Positions 51,207-59,285 of a stretch of DNA of 64,000 bases are shown here, one piece after another; the stretch's first letter is position 1; every line of letters begins with the position of its first letter. Source of the DNA: Siphonobacter curvatus (GTDB lineage Bacteria; Bacteroidota; Bacteroidia; Cytophagales; Spirosomataceae); contig NZ_PTRA01000004.1 of NCBI RefSeq assembly GCF_002943425.1, forward strand, positions 62,001-126,000, read 5' to 3'. Below the pieces are notes generated by a model that was not told where the DNA came from, did not search any database, and saw only the letters and a list, made by a program, of their open reading frames with translations. A program made the position numbers and the translations under genes.

Positions 51207-53861
51207 TTAACGTTCCATCGACATCCAGTCCAGGTAAAAGAGCTCTTGCTTGGGTGCTGCTTCTGGATTTCTAAAAACCAGGTACAGATCGTGAAAACCT
51301 TTGGCTGGCTGGATCGGCGTTCGTACTTCTTTCCATCCGTTTACTACGTTAGCTTTTCCGGCTGGAATCGTAACTTTCCCAATTACGGGACCGCTCACGC
51401 CATCCTGCCGAATCTCTACCTGACCGCCCTCGCCGTAGGACAAGAACCGAAATTTGATCTGCCGAATGCCGACTAAATCCAGGTGATGAAAGGCCACATA
51501 CGTCTGATCGTAAATTTTCCGGATGTACGATTGATAGCCATTGTTGGCCGTAGCGATGACCACGCCAACCGTACCCCGGTCGTTGTCTTCTAATTGAAGC
51601 AGTGGGTTACGCAGAACCAGATGTTCGCGACTCGTCAACGGTTCAATCCCGTGAGCACCCCGGTCAGTGTAACGAGCCAGCAGTACGTAGGCACCGTCCG
51701 GATTTTTGGCAGAATGCTGGTTGAGGGATAAGGTACCCGACAGCGGTAAGGCCTTCGTTTTCTGATTCAGCGAAAGAATATAGCGAACCATTTCCTGAGC
51801 ATCGGCGACGGACAGATCGGGGTGCGGACTCATCGCATACTTACCCCAAACGCCGCTACCGCCCTTGATGACTTTCTGAGCCAGCCGATCAACGGCATCG
51901 TCCTTGTACTTCCCGGCAATGGCCTGCAAGTTTGGTCCGATGGAAGCCGTCGCCAGGGCATGACAGGATTTGCAATCGGAAGCCAGAAACAACTTTTCGC
52001 CCTTCATCTGCAGGGTAATGGAATGCGTGTTACCCGACAAAACGCTGGCGAGGTCTTTGCCGTAGTCCAGATACGTAAACGAAAGCTTCGTCTGGGCCGG
52101 ATCAATCTTCTGATCTTCGCGGTCGGTGATCCGTACCTGGTAGTTCAGTCGCGAATGATCCCAGTAAAAACTCCGGTTGTTTGTCGAAAGAATTTCAACC
52201 TTCGGCGGCGTATTGCCTACCTTAATGGTAACTGCAGCCGTACCTTTTCCACCCTGCGAATCAATGGCTGTAAGCGTAACGGGATAGACGCCGGGCTTCT
52301 CGAAAGTCGGGGAGACCTCCGTACCTTTCAGCGTTTGTTTGCCCACCTGCCACTCAAACGTGAGCTGATCGCCGGGGTCGTAATCTTTGGAACGAGCCGC
52401 GGATAAATGTACCTTCAACGGAGCCGCTCCGTAGCGGTGATCCACCTGAATATCCGCCACGGGGTTGCGATTACCTTCCGCGTACTCGATCCGGTACAAA
52501 CCCGCATCGGCATTGTTGGCAAACCAGTTGGTACCGTACGCCAGCAAATAAATGGCTCCGTCCGCAGCTAGTTGCATGTCCATGGGAGCCACGACATTGA
52601 GTTGGGGCAGGAAAGGCTCCATTTTCACGTAGTTCCCCTGTTCGTCCAGCGTCACGGCCATAATCCAGCGGCGGATCCAGTCGTAAATGAAGAGTTTGCC
52701 GTTGTAGTACGCGGGTAAGCGATAACTGCCCTGCGGGTATTCGTCACGATAATACACCGGACCTGCCATGGCACTGGCTCCGCCTTTGCCGACCAAGGGC
52801 CAGCGTTTAGATGGACCTTTCCCGTACCAGATCATGGCGGGTTGAGCGGGCGGTAATTCTTTCACGCCCGTATTGTTGGGGGAAAGATTCATCGGATGAG
52901 CTGGGTCCTGCTTGGGGCCTTCCTTTTTGGTAGCGAAATCATACTTTGGAAAGGCTTCGTTGTTTCCCAGAAAATACGGATAACCGAAAAAACCGGGTTT
53001 ACGGGCCTGATTGATTTCATCGTAACTCATCGTCCCTTCCTGGGCGGGTACTTGCGTATCCGGTCCGACATCGCCCCAGTAGACAAAGCTATTTTTGGGA
53101 TCGACCGAAACCCGGAATGGATTTCGGCAACCCATGACGTAAATTTCGGGCCGTCCTTTCGAGCCGTCTTTGGGAAAGAGGTTGCCCTCGGGAATGGTGT
53201 AGGTGCCGTCGGCTTCGGGTTTGATCCGAAGAATCTTGCCCCGTAAATCGTTACTATTCGCCGTGGAAGCCTGATCGTCGGAGAGCTCCCGACCGGGCCG
53301 TTCATCGGTAGGATTGTGTCCTTCGATTTCTTCCGCATTCGTATTGTCACCCGTTGACAGGTAGAGCAAACCCTTGGAAAAAGTCACATACCCCGCCGAA
53401 TGGCAGCAGTACTTCCGTTGCGTCGGAATTTCGAGCAATACTTTTTTGGAAGCCAGATCCAGCTGATCGCCCTTGAGTTCGAAGCGGGACAAGTGACTGA
53501 TCCATTTTTCGCCGCCTACGCCGTAGTACAGATAGAGCCAGTGATTGCGTTCAAAATCCGGGTCGGCCGCTACCCCGAGTAATCCGTCTTCAATCCCGCT
53601 GAATACGTTCAGATTAGCAATGGTTTTCAGTTGCTTTTCCTGGGCATCGTACAGGCGTACGCCTCCTTTGCGTTCGGCAATGACCACATTACGGTTGGGC
53701 AGCAAGGCCATGCCCATGGGTTCGTCCAGTCCCTGTACCAGTGGCATGACGGTAAACCGACTGCTATCCGGCGGCGTGTCCGATTCGCTATGATGGTACG
53801 GTCGAAAAGAAAGCGTACTCGCCAGAGCGGCTAATCCGAGAATAATCGTTGCTGTTTTCAT
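51207..53861 (-). CDS. glucose/sorbosone-dehydrogenase-type propeller with PKD, cytochrome c and carbohydrate-binding-like domain (paralogue)
   Basis: An 884-residue exported paralogue of the 3077-5737 product with the same order: signal peptide, propeller (about 35-455), PKD (about 470-555), cytochrome c (CKSCH from C630, probable axial Met in YAMSPHP), C-terminal beta-sandwich. ATG 53861 is preferred because AAAGGAGG lies 9 bp upstream; the other ATG at 53870 abuts that site. Residues about 201-370 are identical to the paralogue, whereas the two ends differ widely. It is the last gene of the PUL operon, 15 bp after the GH20 gene, so it probably oxidises a sugar released from the glycan. Confidence 0.88.
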   Translation of the reverse strand: MKTATIILGLAALASTLSFRPYHHSESDTPPDSSRFTVMPLVQGLDEPMGMALLPNRNVVIAERKGGVRLYDAQEKQLKTIANLNVFSGIEDGLLGVAADPDFERNHWLYLYYGVGGEKWISHLSRFELKGDQLDLASKKVLLEIPTQRKYCCHSAGYVTFSKGLLYLSTGDNTNAEEIEGHNPTDERPGRELSDDQASTANSNDLRGKILRIKPEADGTYTIPEGNLFPKDGSKGRPEIYVMGCRNPFRVSVDPKNSFVYWGDVGPDTQVPAQEGTMSYDEINQARKPGFFGYPYFLGNNEAFPKYDFATKKEGPKQDPAHPMNLSPNNTGVKELPPAQPAMIWYGKGPSKRWPLVGKGGASAMAGPVYYRDEYPQGSYRLPAYYNGKLFIYDWIRRWIMAVTLDEQGNYVKMEPFLPQLNVVAPMDMQLAADGAIYLLAYGTNWFANNADAGLYRIEYAEGNRNPVADIQVDHRYGAAPLKVHLSAARSKDYDPGDQLTFEWQVGKQTLKGTEVSPTFEKPGVYPVTLTAIDSQGGKGTAAVTIKVGNTPPKVEILSTNNRSFYWDHSRLNYQVRITDREDQKIDPAQTKLSFTYLDYGKDLASVLSGNTHSITLQMKGEKLFLASDCKSCHALATASIGPNLQAIAGKYKDDAVDRLAQKVIKGGSGVWGKYAMSPHPDLSVADAQEMVRYILSLNQKTKALPLSGTLSLNQHSAKNPDGAYVLLARYTDRGAHGIEPLTSREHLVLRNPLLQLEDNDRGTVGVVIATANNGYQSYIRKIYDQTYVAFHHLDLVGIRQIKFRFLSYGEGGQVEIRQDGVSGPVIGKVTIPAGKANVVNGWKEVRTPIQPAKGFHDLYLVFRNPEAAPKQELFYLDWMSMER
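52753..53262 (-). repeat. 510-bp block nearly identical to 3691-4200 (inverted copy B)
   Basis: Reverse complement aligns without gaps to 3691-4200. About 18 mismatches, all silent. The longest exact runs are roughly 50-75 bp (for instance around 52767-52839). Confidence 0.9.
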
Positions 53862-53876
53862 ACCAATCATCCTCCT

Positions 53877-55688
53877 TTATTGAGCCCGTTTTTCCATGTC
53901 GGCAGTCGTCAGTTCCAGCATCCGGCCGATGGGTTTACCCTTGGCGTAAGCCACCACTTTCACGCGGTCGGCTCCTTTGGGCATCAGAAACGGTTGCGTG
54001 TATTTCGGGAAATGGCGATCAGGAATGGTATTGTCCGTCGAGTAGTACAGTTCCACATCCGGTAATTCGTGATCAAGCACTAGTTCCATCAAGCCGGTTG
54101 GATGTTTTTTCACCGACGTAACGATCGGATTGTACATACTGCGGGAATAGTTGACATCCTGCACGTCCAGCCGCTTGAAGTGACTTTCCACCCGATGGAC
54201 AAAGTCGGGCCAGTTTCGCTGATTTTTCGGCGACCAGAGTACTTCGGCAATGGCGAAAGCTCGCGGCCAAGTCATGTACTCCACGTGCCGTTCGTTGGGT
54301 ACGGATTCGGTCCACAAATTACCCTGACCACCCAGAATGAGTTCGGCCTTAATACTATCGGGGACGGGTTCAAATGCATAGCTTTTGCTCAGTCGACACA
54401 TGCCATAAGTACTGGGTTCCGCACTCGGATCACCCTGGTACAGATCGAGGTAGCAAAACTGGTGCGGCGTCATGATTACCGGGTGACCCTGCCGGGCGGC
54501 TTCGATACCGCCTTTCAGGCCGTGCCAGCTCATCACGGTGGCGTCGGGGGCGAGTCCGCCTTCCAGGATTTCATCCCAACCAATGAGTTTTTTACCCTTC
54601 GACTGGACGATTTTTTCAACGCGTTTGATGAAGTAACTCTGCAACTCCTCAACGTTCTTAATCCCCTGTTTTTTCATCAAGGTCCGGCATTCGTCGCATT
54701 TCTCCCAAAAGCCCTTATAAGCTTCGTCACCCCCCACGTGGATGTACGGACCGGGAAACAACTCCGCAATTTCCGTAAAGACCTGATCGATGAAGATATA
54801 CGTGCTGTCCCGGCAAGGGTTGAGTGTATTGTCTTTCACCTTGTAAAGCTTTCCGTTCGGCGGTACCTCGGTAGGAAGTTGCCCGCAGGTCAGTTGCGGA
54901 TACGCCGCAATCGCCGACATGATGTGGCCGGGCATATCAATTTCGGGAACGATGGTGATGTGTCGCTGCTGGGCGTAGGCTACTACTTCGCGAATGTCGT
55001 CCTGCGTATAGAAGCCCCCGTAGGAAGGTACTTCGCCCGGCTGCGTATTTTCGAGATCCCACCAGCGACCCGTCCGGGGTACTCGCCAGGCTCCGACCTG
55101 CGTCAGTTTCGGTAGTCGGTTGATCTGTACCCGCCAGCCCTGGTCATCCGTTAAATGCCAGTGGAAGACGTTGAATTTGTACCGGGCCATCTGATCGATG
55201 TACCGTTTGACAAAGGCTTTATCGTAAAAATGCCGACTGACATCCAGCATCAGTCCCCGCCAGCCAAAACGCGGCTGATCCCGGACGTGTATCGCCGGAA
55301 TCGTCTGAGGCAACGCCGTTTTTCCTTCGGGTAACAATTGCCGAAGGGTTTGAATACCGTAGAAAATACCAGCGGCTTTGGGAGCCGTGAGCGTAATGCC
55401 TTTGGACGTTACCCGCAGGTCGTAGCCTTCCGAACCCAAATCGGCCGCCGGAGCGAGCGAAACGCTAATCGTGGAGGTAGCAGAGGTACCCGCTGGTAAT
55501 TGCGGCAACTGCTCGGCGATCATCCGGCGAAGCTCCGGAGTGTTTACGATCAATCGCGTTTGAGTGGTAAGCGTAAAGGTACCCGTGCCCGCTTCCAGTG
55601 TTTGTGGAGCCGGAATCAGGGCGGGCAGCTGGGCCGAGGCAACGGTCGTCACCAAGGCCAGAGCCAGTACTTTATAAAATCGATTCAT
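53877..55688 (-). CDS. beta-N-acetylhexosaminidase (GH20)
   Basis: A 603-residue secreted glycosidase: signal peptide (1-21), an alpha/beta N-terminal GH20b domain (about 25-135), then the catalytic TIM barrel starting FGWRGLMLDVSRHF. The catalytic pair is D321-E322 in HVGGDEAYKG, used for substrate-assisted hydrolysis of terminal beta-linked GlcNAc or GalNAc. The C-terminal 80 residues form a chitobiase-like beta domain (YYSTDNTIPD). It is the enzyme that defines the target of this PUL. Two ATGs two codons apart are possible starts (55694 and 55688). Confidence 0.92.
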   Translation of the reverse strand: MNRFYKVLALALVTTVASAQLPALIPAPQTLEAGTGTFTLTTQTRLIVNTPELRRMIAEQLPQLPAGTSATSTISVSLAPAADLGSEGYDLRVTSKGITLTAPKAAGIFYGIQTLRQLLPEGKTALPQTIPAIHVRDQPRFGWRGLMLDVSRHFYDKAFVKRYIDQMARYKFNVFHWHLTDDQGWRVQINRLPKLTQVGAWRVPRTGRWWDLENTQPGEVPSYGGFYTQDDIREVVAYAQQRHITIVPEIDMPGHIMSAIAAYPQLTCGQLPTEVPPNGKLYKVKDNTLNPCRDSTYIFIDQVFTEIAELFPGPYIHVGGDEAYKGFWEKCDECRTLMKKQGIKNVEELQSYFIKRVEKIVQSKGKKLIGWDEILEGGLAPDATVMSWHGLKGGIEAARQGHPVIMTPHQFCYLDLYQGDPSAEPSTYGMCRLSKSYAFEPVPDSIKAELILGGQGNLWTESVPNERHVEYMTWPRAFAIAEVLWSPKNQRNWPDFVHRVESHFKRLDVQDVNYSRSMYNPIVTSVKKHPTGLMELVLDHELPDVELYYSTDNTIPDRHFPKYTQPFLMPKGADRVKVVAYAKGKPIGRMLELTTADMEKRAQ

Positions 55689-55706
55689 TCCCATACAACT
55701 AAGCGA

Positions 55707-57434
55707 TTAAGCCGAAGGCCACTGCGTTTCAATACCCTGACTACGAACCATTTTCTGAAATTCTTCCCGCAGATTGAGTTTTTCATGGACGGCTTTCGGC
55801 GGTACCTTTTTCTGTTGGGCATAGGCCACCAGCATGCCCACGGCTTCGCCAATGCTCCATTCGACCGGATGCAGGCGGTAACAGCCGTTGGTAATATGCG
55901 TTGTACCGATGTTCTTGTTGGCCGGAAGCAGGTTTTGTACCCGTTGCGGAATCAGAGCCCCCAACGGAATCTGGAAGGGTAGCGAGCCGAAATCGATGTA
56001 ATTATTGCCCGCCGTACTCGGGTGTAGGTCGATGTGGTAATAGCCCACGCCCACGCTATCCGCAAACGGGGCGGCGGTGTTACCGGTTTTCTTCCCGGTA
56101 ATCATCGCCCGGTTGTCGGCTCCGACGTGTTCTTCCAGAATGGTAAACAGGGCCTTGATTCGTCGGGACTCGCGGATGTAGGGGTATTTCGCCAGTCCGT
56201 CTTCCGTACCCATAATGTCTGGACGTAGCCGCAAACCCGCCCAACCCTGTCCGCCGTCGGGACGGGGAGCTTCGGTTTGCAGCCAGTACAATAGGGACAG
56301 ACTCAGTTGTTTGGCCCGATCGACGTGGTGTTTAAAATCTTTCTCGCTTGCTCCGATCAAGTTCCCCAGTGTGTAATCGTTCTGCGGCCAGTTGACGATC
56401 GAAATATCACCCGCGAAGGTACCGGGTTTAAAATTCGCTTTACTGAGGATGCGACGGTAATTCCAGAGGTTCAATTTATCGCCCGTGGCTACACCTTCGG
56501 GATTAAAACCGAGGGCTTTGGGCTCCAGCGTTTTGGGGTTGGAATACTGAAGATCCAGCAACCGTCCCGACCAGGCGGGCGTCAGTTTCGGCGTCAGGTT
56601 TCGCCAGAAGTTATATTCTTTCGGTTTGTCGATGACGTGCGTTTCGCCAGGCAGATAATCCATCGCCATACACATCGTAAAGGCCTGTACGTTGTTCGGA
56701 TCGGCTTTTTCCGGGGCGTGCAGTTCGCGGGTTTGCTGGCGGGATTCGGCTCCGGTAACAAATTCCGTTTTCGTGAGTGGCAGTAAATCACCCAATTCCG
56801 TGGCATCCACAAAATACGGAGCTTCGAGTACCAGCTCTTTTCCGCTCCGCAGACTGCGGGCTTTCAGTGCTTTTACCTGATCGCCGGTTACATCCGCCGC
56901 TACGATTTTATGTTCGAGTAGCAGGACCAGTTGCCGTGAACTCTGGTACGGAGCCAGCATTTGCAGCAAAACCGCCAAGGCCACTTTGGGTTCGTGACAA
57001 AGTTTGGAAACGGTACCGTCACCGGGGTTCAGATGCGTCCGAGTGCGGGCAGCGTCCGTAAGCGGGTAATAGGTCTGGTAGTACTGGCGAACGGCCGTAC
57101 GGAAATCGCGATAAAGCCGCGTGGCTCCGTGCGTTTCAATCCAGGGGTGCTCATCGGGGGGGACGCCCTGTTGGGTAATCTGCCCACCGATCCAGTCGGT
57201 CTCCTCGGTCAATACCACCTTCAGGCCATTGCGAAGAGCGGATAGCGCTGCGGCACAACCGCCGAGGCCGCCGCCCGCCACAATGACGTCGGCGGATCGG
57301 TGGTCAGCGGCTGTAGTAGCCAAGGAAGATTCCGTACTTGCGGCGTACGAAGAAAACGACAGAAAGGAGGTCGAAAAAAGACCTCCGCTCGTCAGGGATA
57401 CGCGTTCAATGAAATGACGTCGATTCATAAGCAT
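55707..57434 (-). CDS. exported FAD-dependent oxidoreductase
   Basis: A 575-residue flavoprotein with a Tat-like leader (NRRHFIERVS at 4-13, hydrophobic to about 32) and a GGGLGGCAAALSALRNG dinucleotide-binding loop (about 53-69). ETDWIGGQITQQGVPPDEH is characteristic of the FAD-dependent oxidoreductase group (PF12831-like) found in Bacteroidota and Planctomycetota sugar loci. Export with bound FAD suggests redox chemistry on a glycan or sugar outside the cytoplasm. It lies 12-19 bp before the GH20 gene. Both ATG 57434 and ATG 57428 are possible starts, and a hairpin (57436-57452) sits right before them. Confidence 0.85.
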   Translation of the reverse strand: MLMNRRHFIERVSLTSGGLFSTSFLSFSSYAASTESSLATTAADHRSADVIVAGGGLGGCAAALSALRNGLKVVLTEETDWIGGQITQQGVPPDEHPWIETHGATRLYRDFRTAVRQYYQTYYPLTDAARTRTHLNPGDGTVSKLCHEPKVALAVLLQMLAPYQSSRQLVLLLEHKIVAADVTGDQVKALKARSLRSGKELVLEAPYFVDATELGDLLPLTKTEFVTGAESRQQTRELHAPEKADPNNVQAFTMCMAMDYLPGETHVIDKPKEYNFWRNLTPKLTPAWSGRLLDLQYSNPKTLEPKALGFNPEGVATGDKLNLWNYRRILSKANFKPGTFAGDISIVNWPQNDYTLGNLIGASEKDFKHHVDRAKQLSLSLLYWLQTEAPRPDGGQGWAGLRLRPDIMGTEDGLAKYPYIRESRRIKALFTILEEHVGADNRAMITGKKTGNTAAPFADSVGVGYYHIDLHPSTAGNNYIDFGSLPFQIPLGALIPQRVQNLLPANKNIGTTHITNGCYRLHPVEWSIGEAVGMLVAYAQQKKVPPKAVHEKLNLREEFQKMVRSQGIETQWPSA

Positions 57435-57435
57435 T

Positions 57436-57574
57436 CTTCGGTTATTCCGAAGCGTGTAAATGGAAAAGCAGTCGCTGCTTATTGGGTACTTGAAAATAGA
57501 TACTGGAAATTAAGGTTGGGTCGAACGTTTCATCTTCATGGAATCTTCCCGAAAAGTTGAACCTTTCGGGAAGA
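57436..57574 (-). promoter_or_regulatory. two hairpins between SusD-like and FAD oxidoreductase genes
   Basis: TCTTCCCGAAA (57544-57554) pairs perfectly with TTTCGGGAAGA (57564-57574) just past the SusD stop. CTTCGG (57436-57441) pairs with CCGAAG (57447-57452) immediately before the next start codon. No T-run, so attenuation, RNA processing or translational control is more likely than full termination. Confidence 0.6.
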
Positions 57575-57586
57575 GATACGAGGGCT

Positions 57587-59281
57587 TTACCAGCCCGAAT
57601 TTTGCGTCAGTTGTTTATTAATGTCGCGTTCCGATTGGGGAATGGGCAGCAATTCCAGTCGTGGGTACCAGTAGCGAATTTCCCGAACCAGTCGCTGACT
57701 TTCGCTCGTAGTATAGACCGGAATGTTGTTCAGATCATGGACGGCACTCGTTTTGAACGTCGGTGGGGCGGGAGCGACGGCCGGATCTTTGGCCGCTCCC
57801 ATTACCTTTTGCGGCATGACCACTTCGGCAATACCCCAGCGACGAATGTCAAACCAGCGGAAGCCTTCCATGGCCAGTTCAGCCACGCGTTCGCGACGAA
57901 CGAGCTGACGTAACTTGTTTTGATCCCCCTCCACGGCGGCTTCTACCGCCGGCTGACCCGCCCGGCGACGTACCTGATTCAGAGCCGTAACTACAGAAGC
58001 ATCCAGTTGATTAAGTTCAATTTTAGCTTCGGCGTACATCAGCAGAATTTCCGCGTATCGCATCAGAATAAAGCCTACCCGGGATTGAAACGCGTTTTCC
58101 TGCGTGAGGGTGTACTTGGTATGCAGTAAACCTACACCACTTTTGGCTGGACCAAAGGCATTGTCAAAATCGGCGTTGGTCCGCGAAATCCAGCTACCGT
58201 CGGCATTGCGGAAAGATGTGGTGTTTTTGTAAATGGTGTACACCAGGGTCTGCTGATTCATGCTGATGGTATCTCCGGGAATAGCTACCGTGTACTTCAG
58301 TCGCATGTCCCGATTTTTGCTCGGCTGAGCCGGATCGTACAGGGGCGACTCGTCAATGCGTTTGCCATCCTTCGCTTCGAACATATCCACCAGTCGTTGC
58401 TGCGGGAAGCGACCCGACTGCCCACCGGCCGCCCGGGAAATACTGCCCAGCGGTACGTAATTAACCGAGTTGGCATCCGCATCCGAATACAAAATCTGGA
58501 ACATGATTTCCTTTCCGGCATTGGCCGTCTGACCCGTACGGGTAAACAAATCGGCAAAACGAGGATTCAAACTCAGTCCTGCACCGTCAATGATTTGCTT
58601 GGAAGCCTCGGCGGCGACTGCATACTCTTTGTTGAACAGAGCGGTACGGGCTTTGTACCCCAGAGCTACGGCCTTCGTGACGCGGCCCTGATCGCTCGTC
58701 GTCCAGGGTAGTACGGCAATCGCGGCATCGAGTTCCTGATAAATGAACTTGAGCACGTCGGCCCGCGGAGTCCGCGTTTGCGTATAAAACTCCGCAGGTT
58801 CCAGCGGCTTCGTAATCAGGGGAACGTCACCGAATAGAAAAACCAAATGGTAATAGGCGTAGGCCCGAAGTACACGGGCTTCAGCCTGAATCTGGTTGAA
58901 CGTTGCCGCCGATACACTACTTTTGCCGGTTTCCATGCCTGAAATCAATGTGTTGGCTCGCTGAACGGTGGTGTAGGCAAACGTCCAGAGGGATTTGGCG
59001 TGGGCATTGTACACATCAATGTTGCCCTCACCCAGATCCACACCCCGTAGCAGGGCGAGGTCCGTCCAGCCGTCCATCATCGACTGGTAGGGCGTGTTAC
59101 CCGTATTCCAGTACGCCGATCGGTAGACGGCATTCAGGGCCCCGTTCATCTCGGTTTGATTGTTGAAAAACTGGCCCGTTGCCGGAGCGTCCAGCGGCAC
59201 CTGGCTCAGGTACTCTTTACAGCCCGAAAGCAGCGTAAGCGACAGGCTGAGTCCTAGTATCGAAAGAAAACGAAAGTTCAT
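57587..59281 (-). CDS. SusD/RagB family glycan-binding lipoprotein
   Basis: A 564-residue outer-membrane lipoprotein (lipobox LLSGC, Cys21). The helical TPR-like SusD fold begins NNQTEMNGALNAVYRSAYW (about 40-58) and includes the family phrase AEARVLRAYAYYHLVFLFGDVPLI (about 132-155, usual in SusD) and the C-terminal ERVAELAMEGFRWFDIRRWG. It captures oligosaccharides at the surface and lids the SusC channel. Stop and SusC stop-start gap is 4 bp, so the two are translated together. Confidence 0.93.
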   Translation of the reverse strand: MNFRFLSILGLSLSLTLLSGCKEYLSQVPLDAPATGQFFNNQTEMNGALNAVYRSAYWNTGNTPYQSMMDGWTDLALLRGVDLGEGNIDVYNAHAKSLWTFAYTTVQRANTLISGMETGKSSVSAATFNQIQAEARVLRAYAYYHLVFLFGDVPLITKPLEPAEFYTQTRTPRADVLKFIYQELDAAIAVLPWTTSDQGRVTKAVALGYKARTALFNKEYAVAAEASKQIIDGAGLSLNPRFADLFTRTGQTANAGKEIMFQILYSDADANSVNYVPLGSISRAAGGQSGRFPQQRLVDMFEAKDGKRIDESPLYDPAQPSKNRDMRLKYTVAIPGDTISMNQQTLVYTIYKNTTSFRNADGSWISRTNADFDNAFGPAKSGVGLLHTKYTLTQENAFQSRVGFILMRYAEILLMYAEAKIELNQLDASVVTALNQVRRRAGQPAVEAAVEGDQNKLRQLVRRERVAELAMEGFRWFDIRRWGIAEVVMPQKVMGAAKDPAVAPAPPTFKTSAVHDLNNIPVYTTSESQRLVREIRYWYPRLELLPIPQSERDINKQLTQNSGW

Positions 59282-59285
59282 GTCG

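Noticed and set aside
52896-53246. Plus-strand frame resembling one antisense to the other dehydrogenase gene
   Set aside because: The similarity to a frame at 3707-4057 (minus) only mirrors the duplicated block on the coding strand.
54102-55115. Long plus-strand open frame of 337 codons
   Set aside because: It is antisense to the GH20 gene, lacks any recognisable domain, and reflects codon bias of the true gene.
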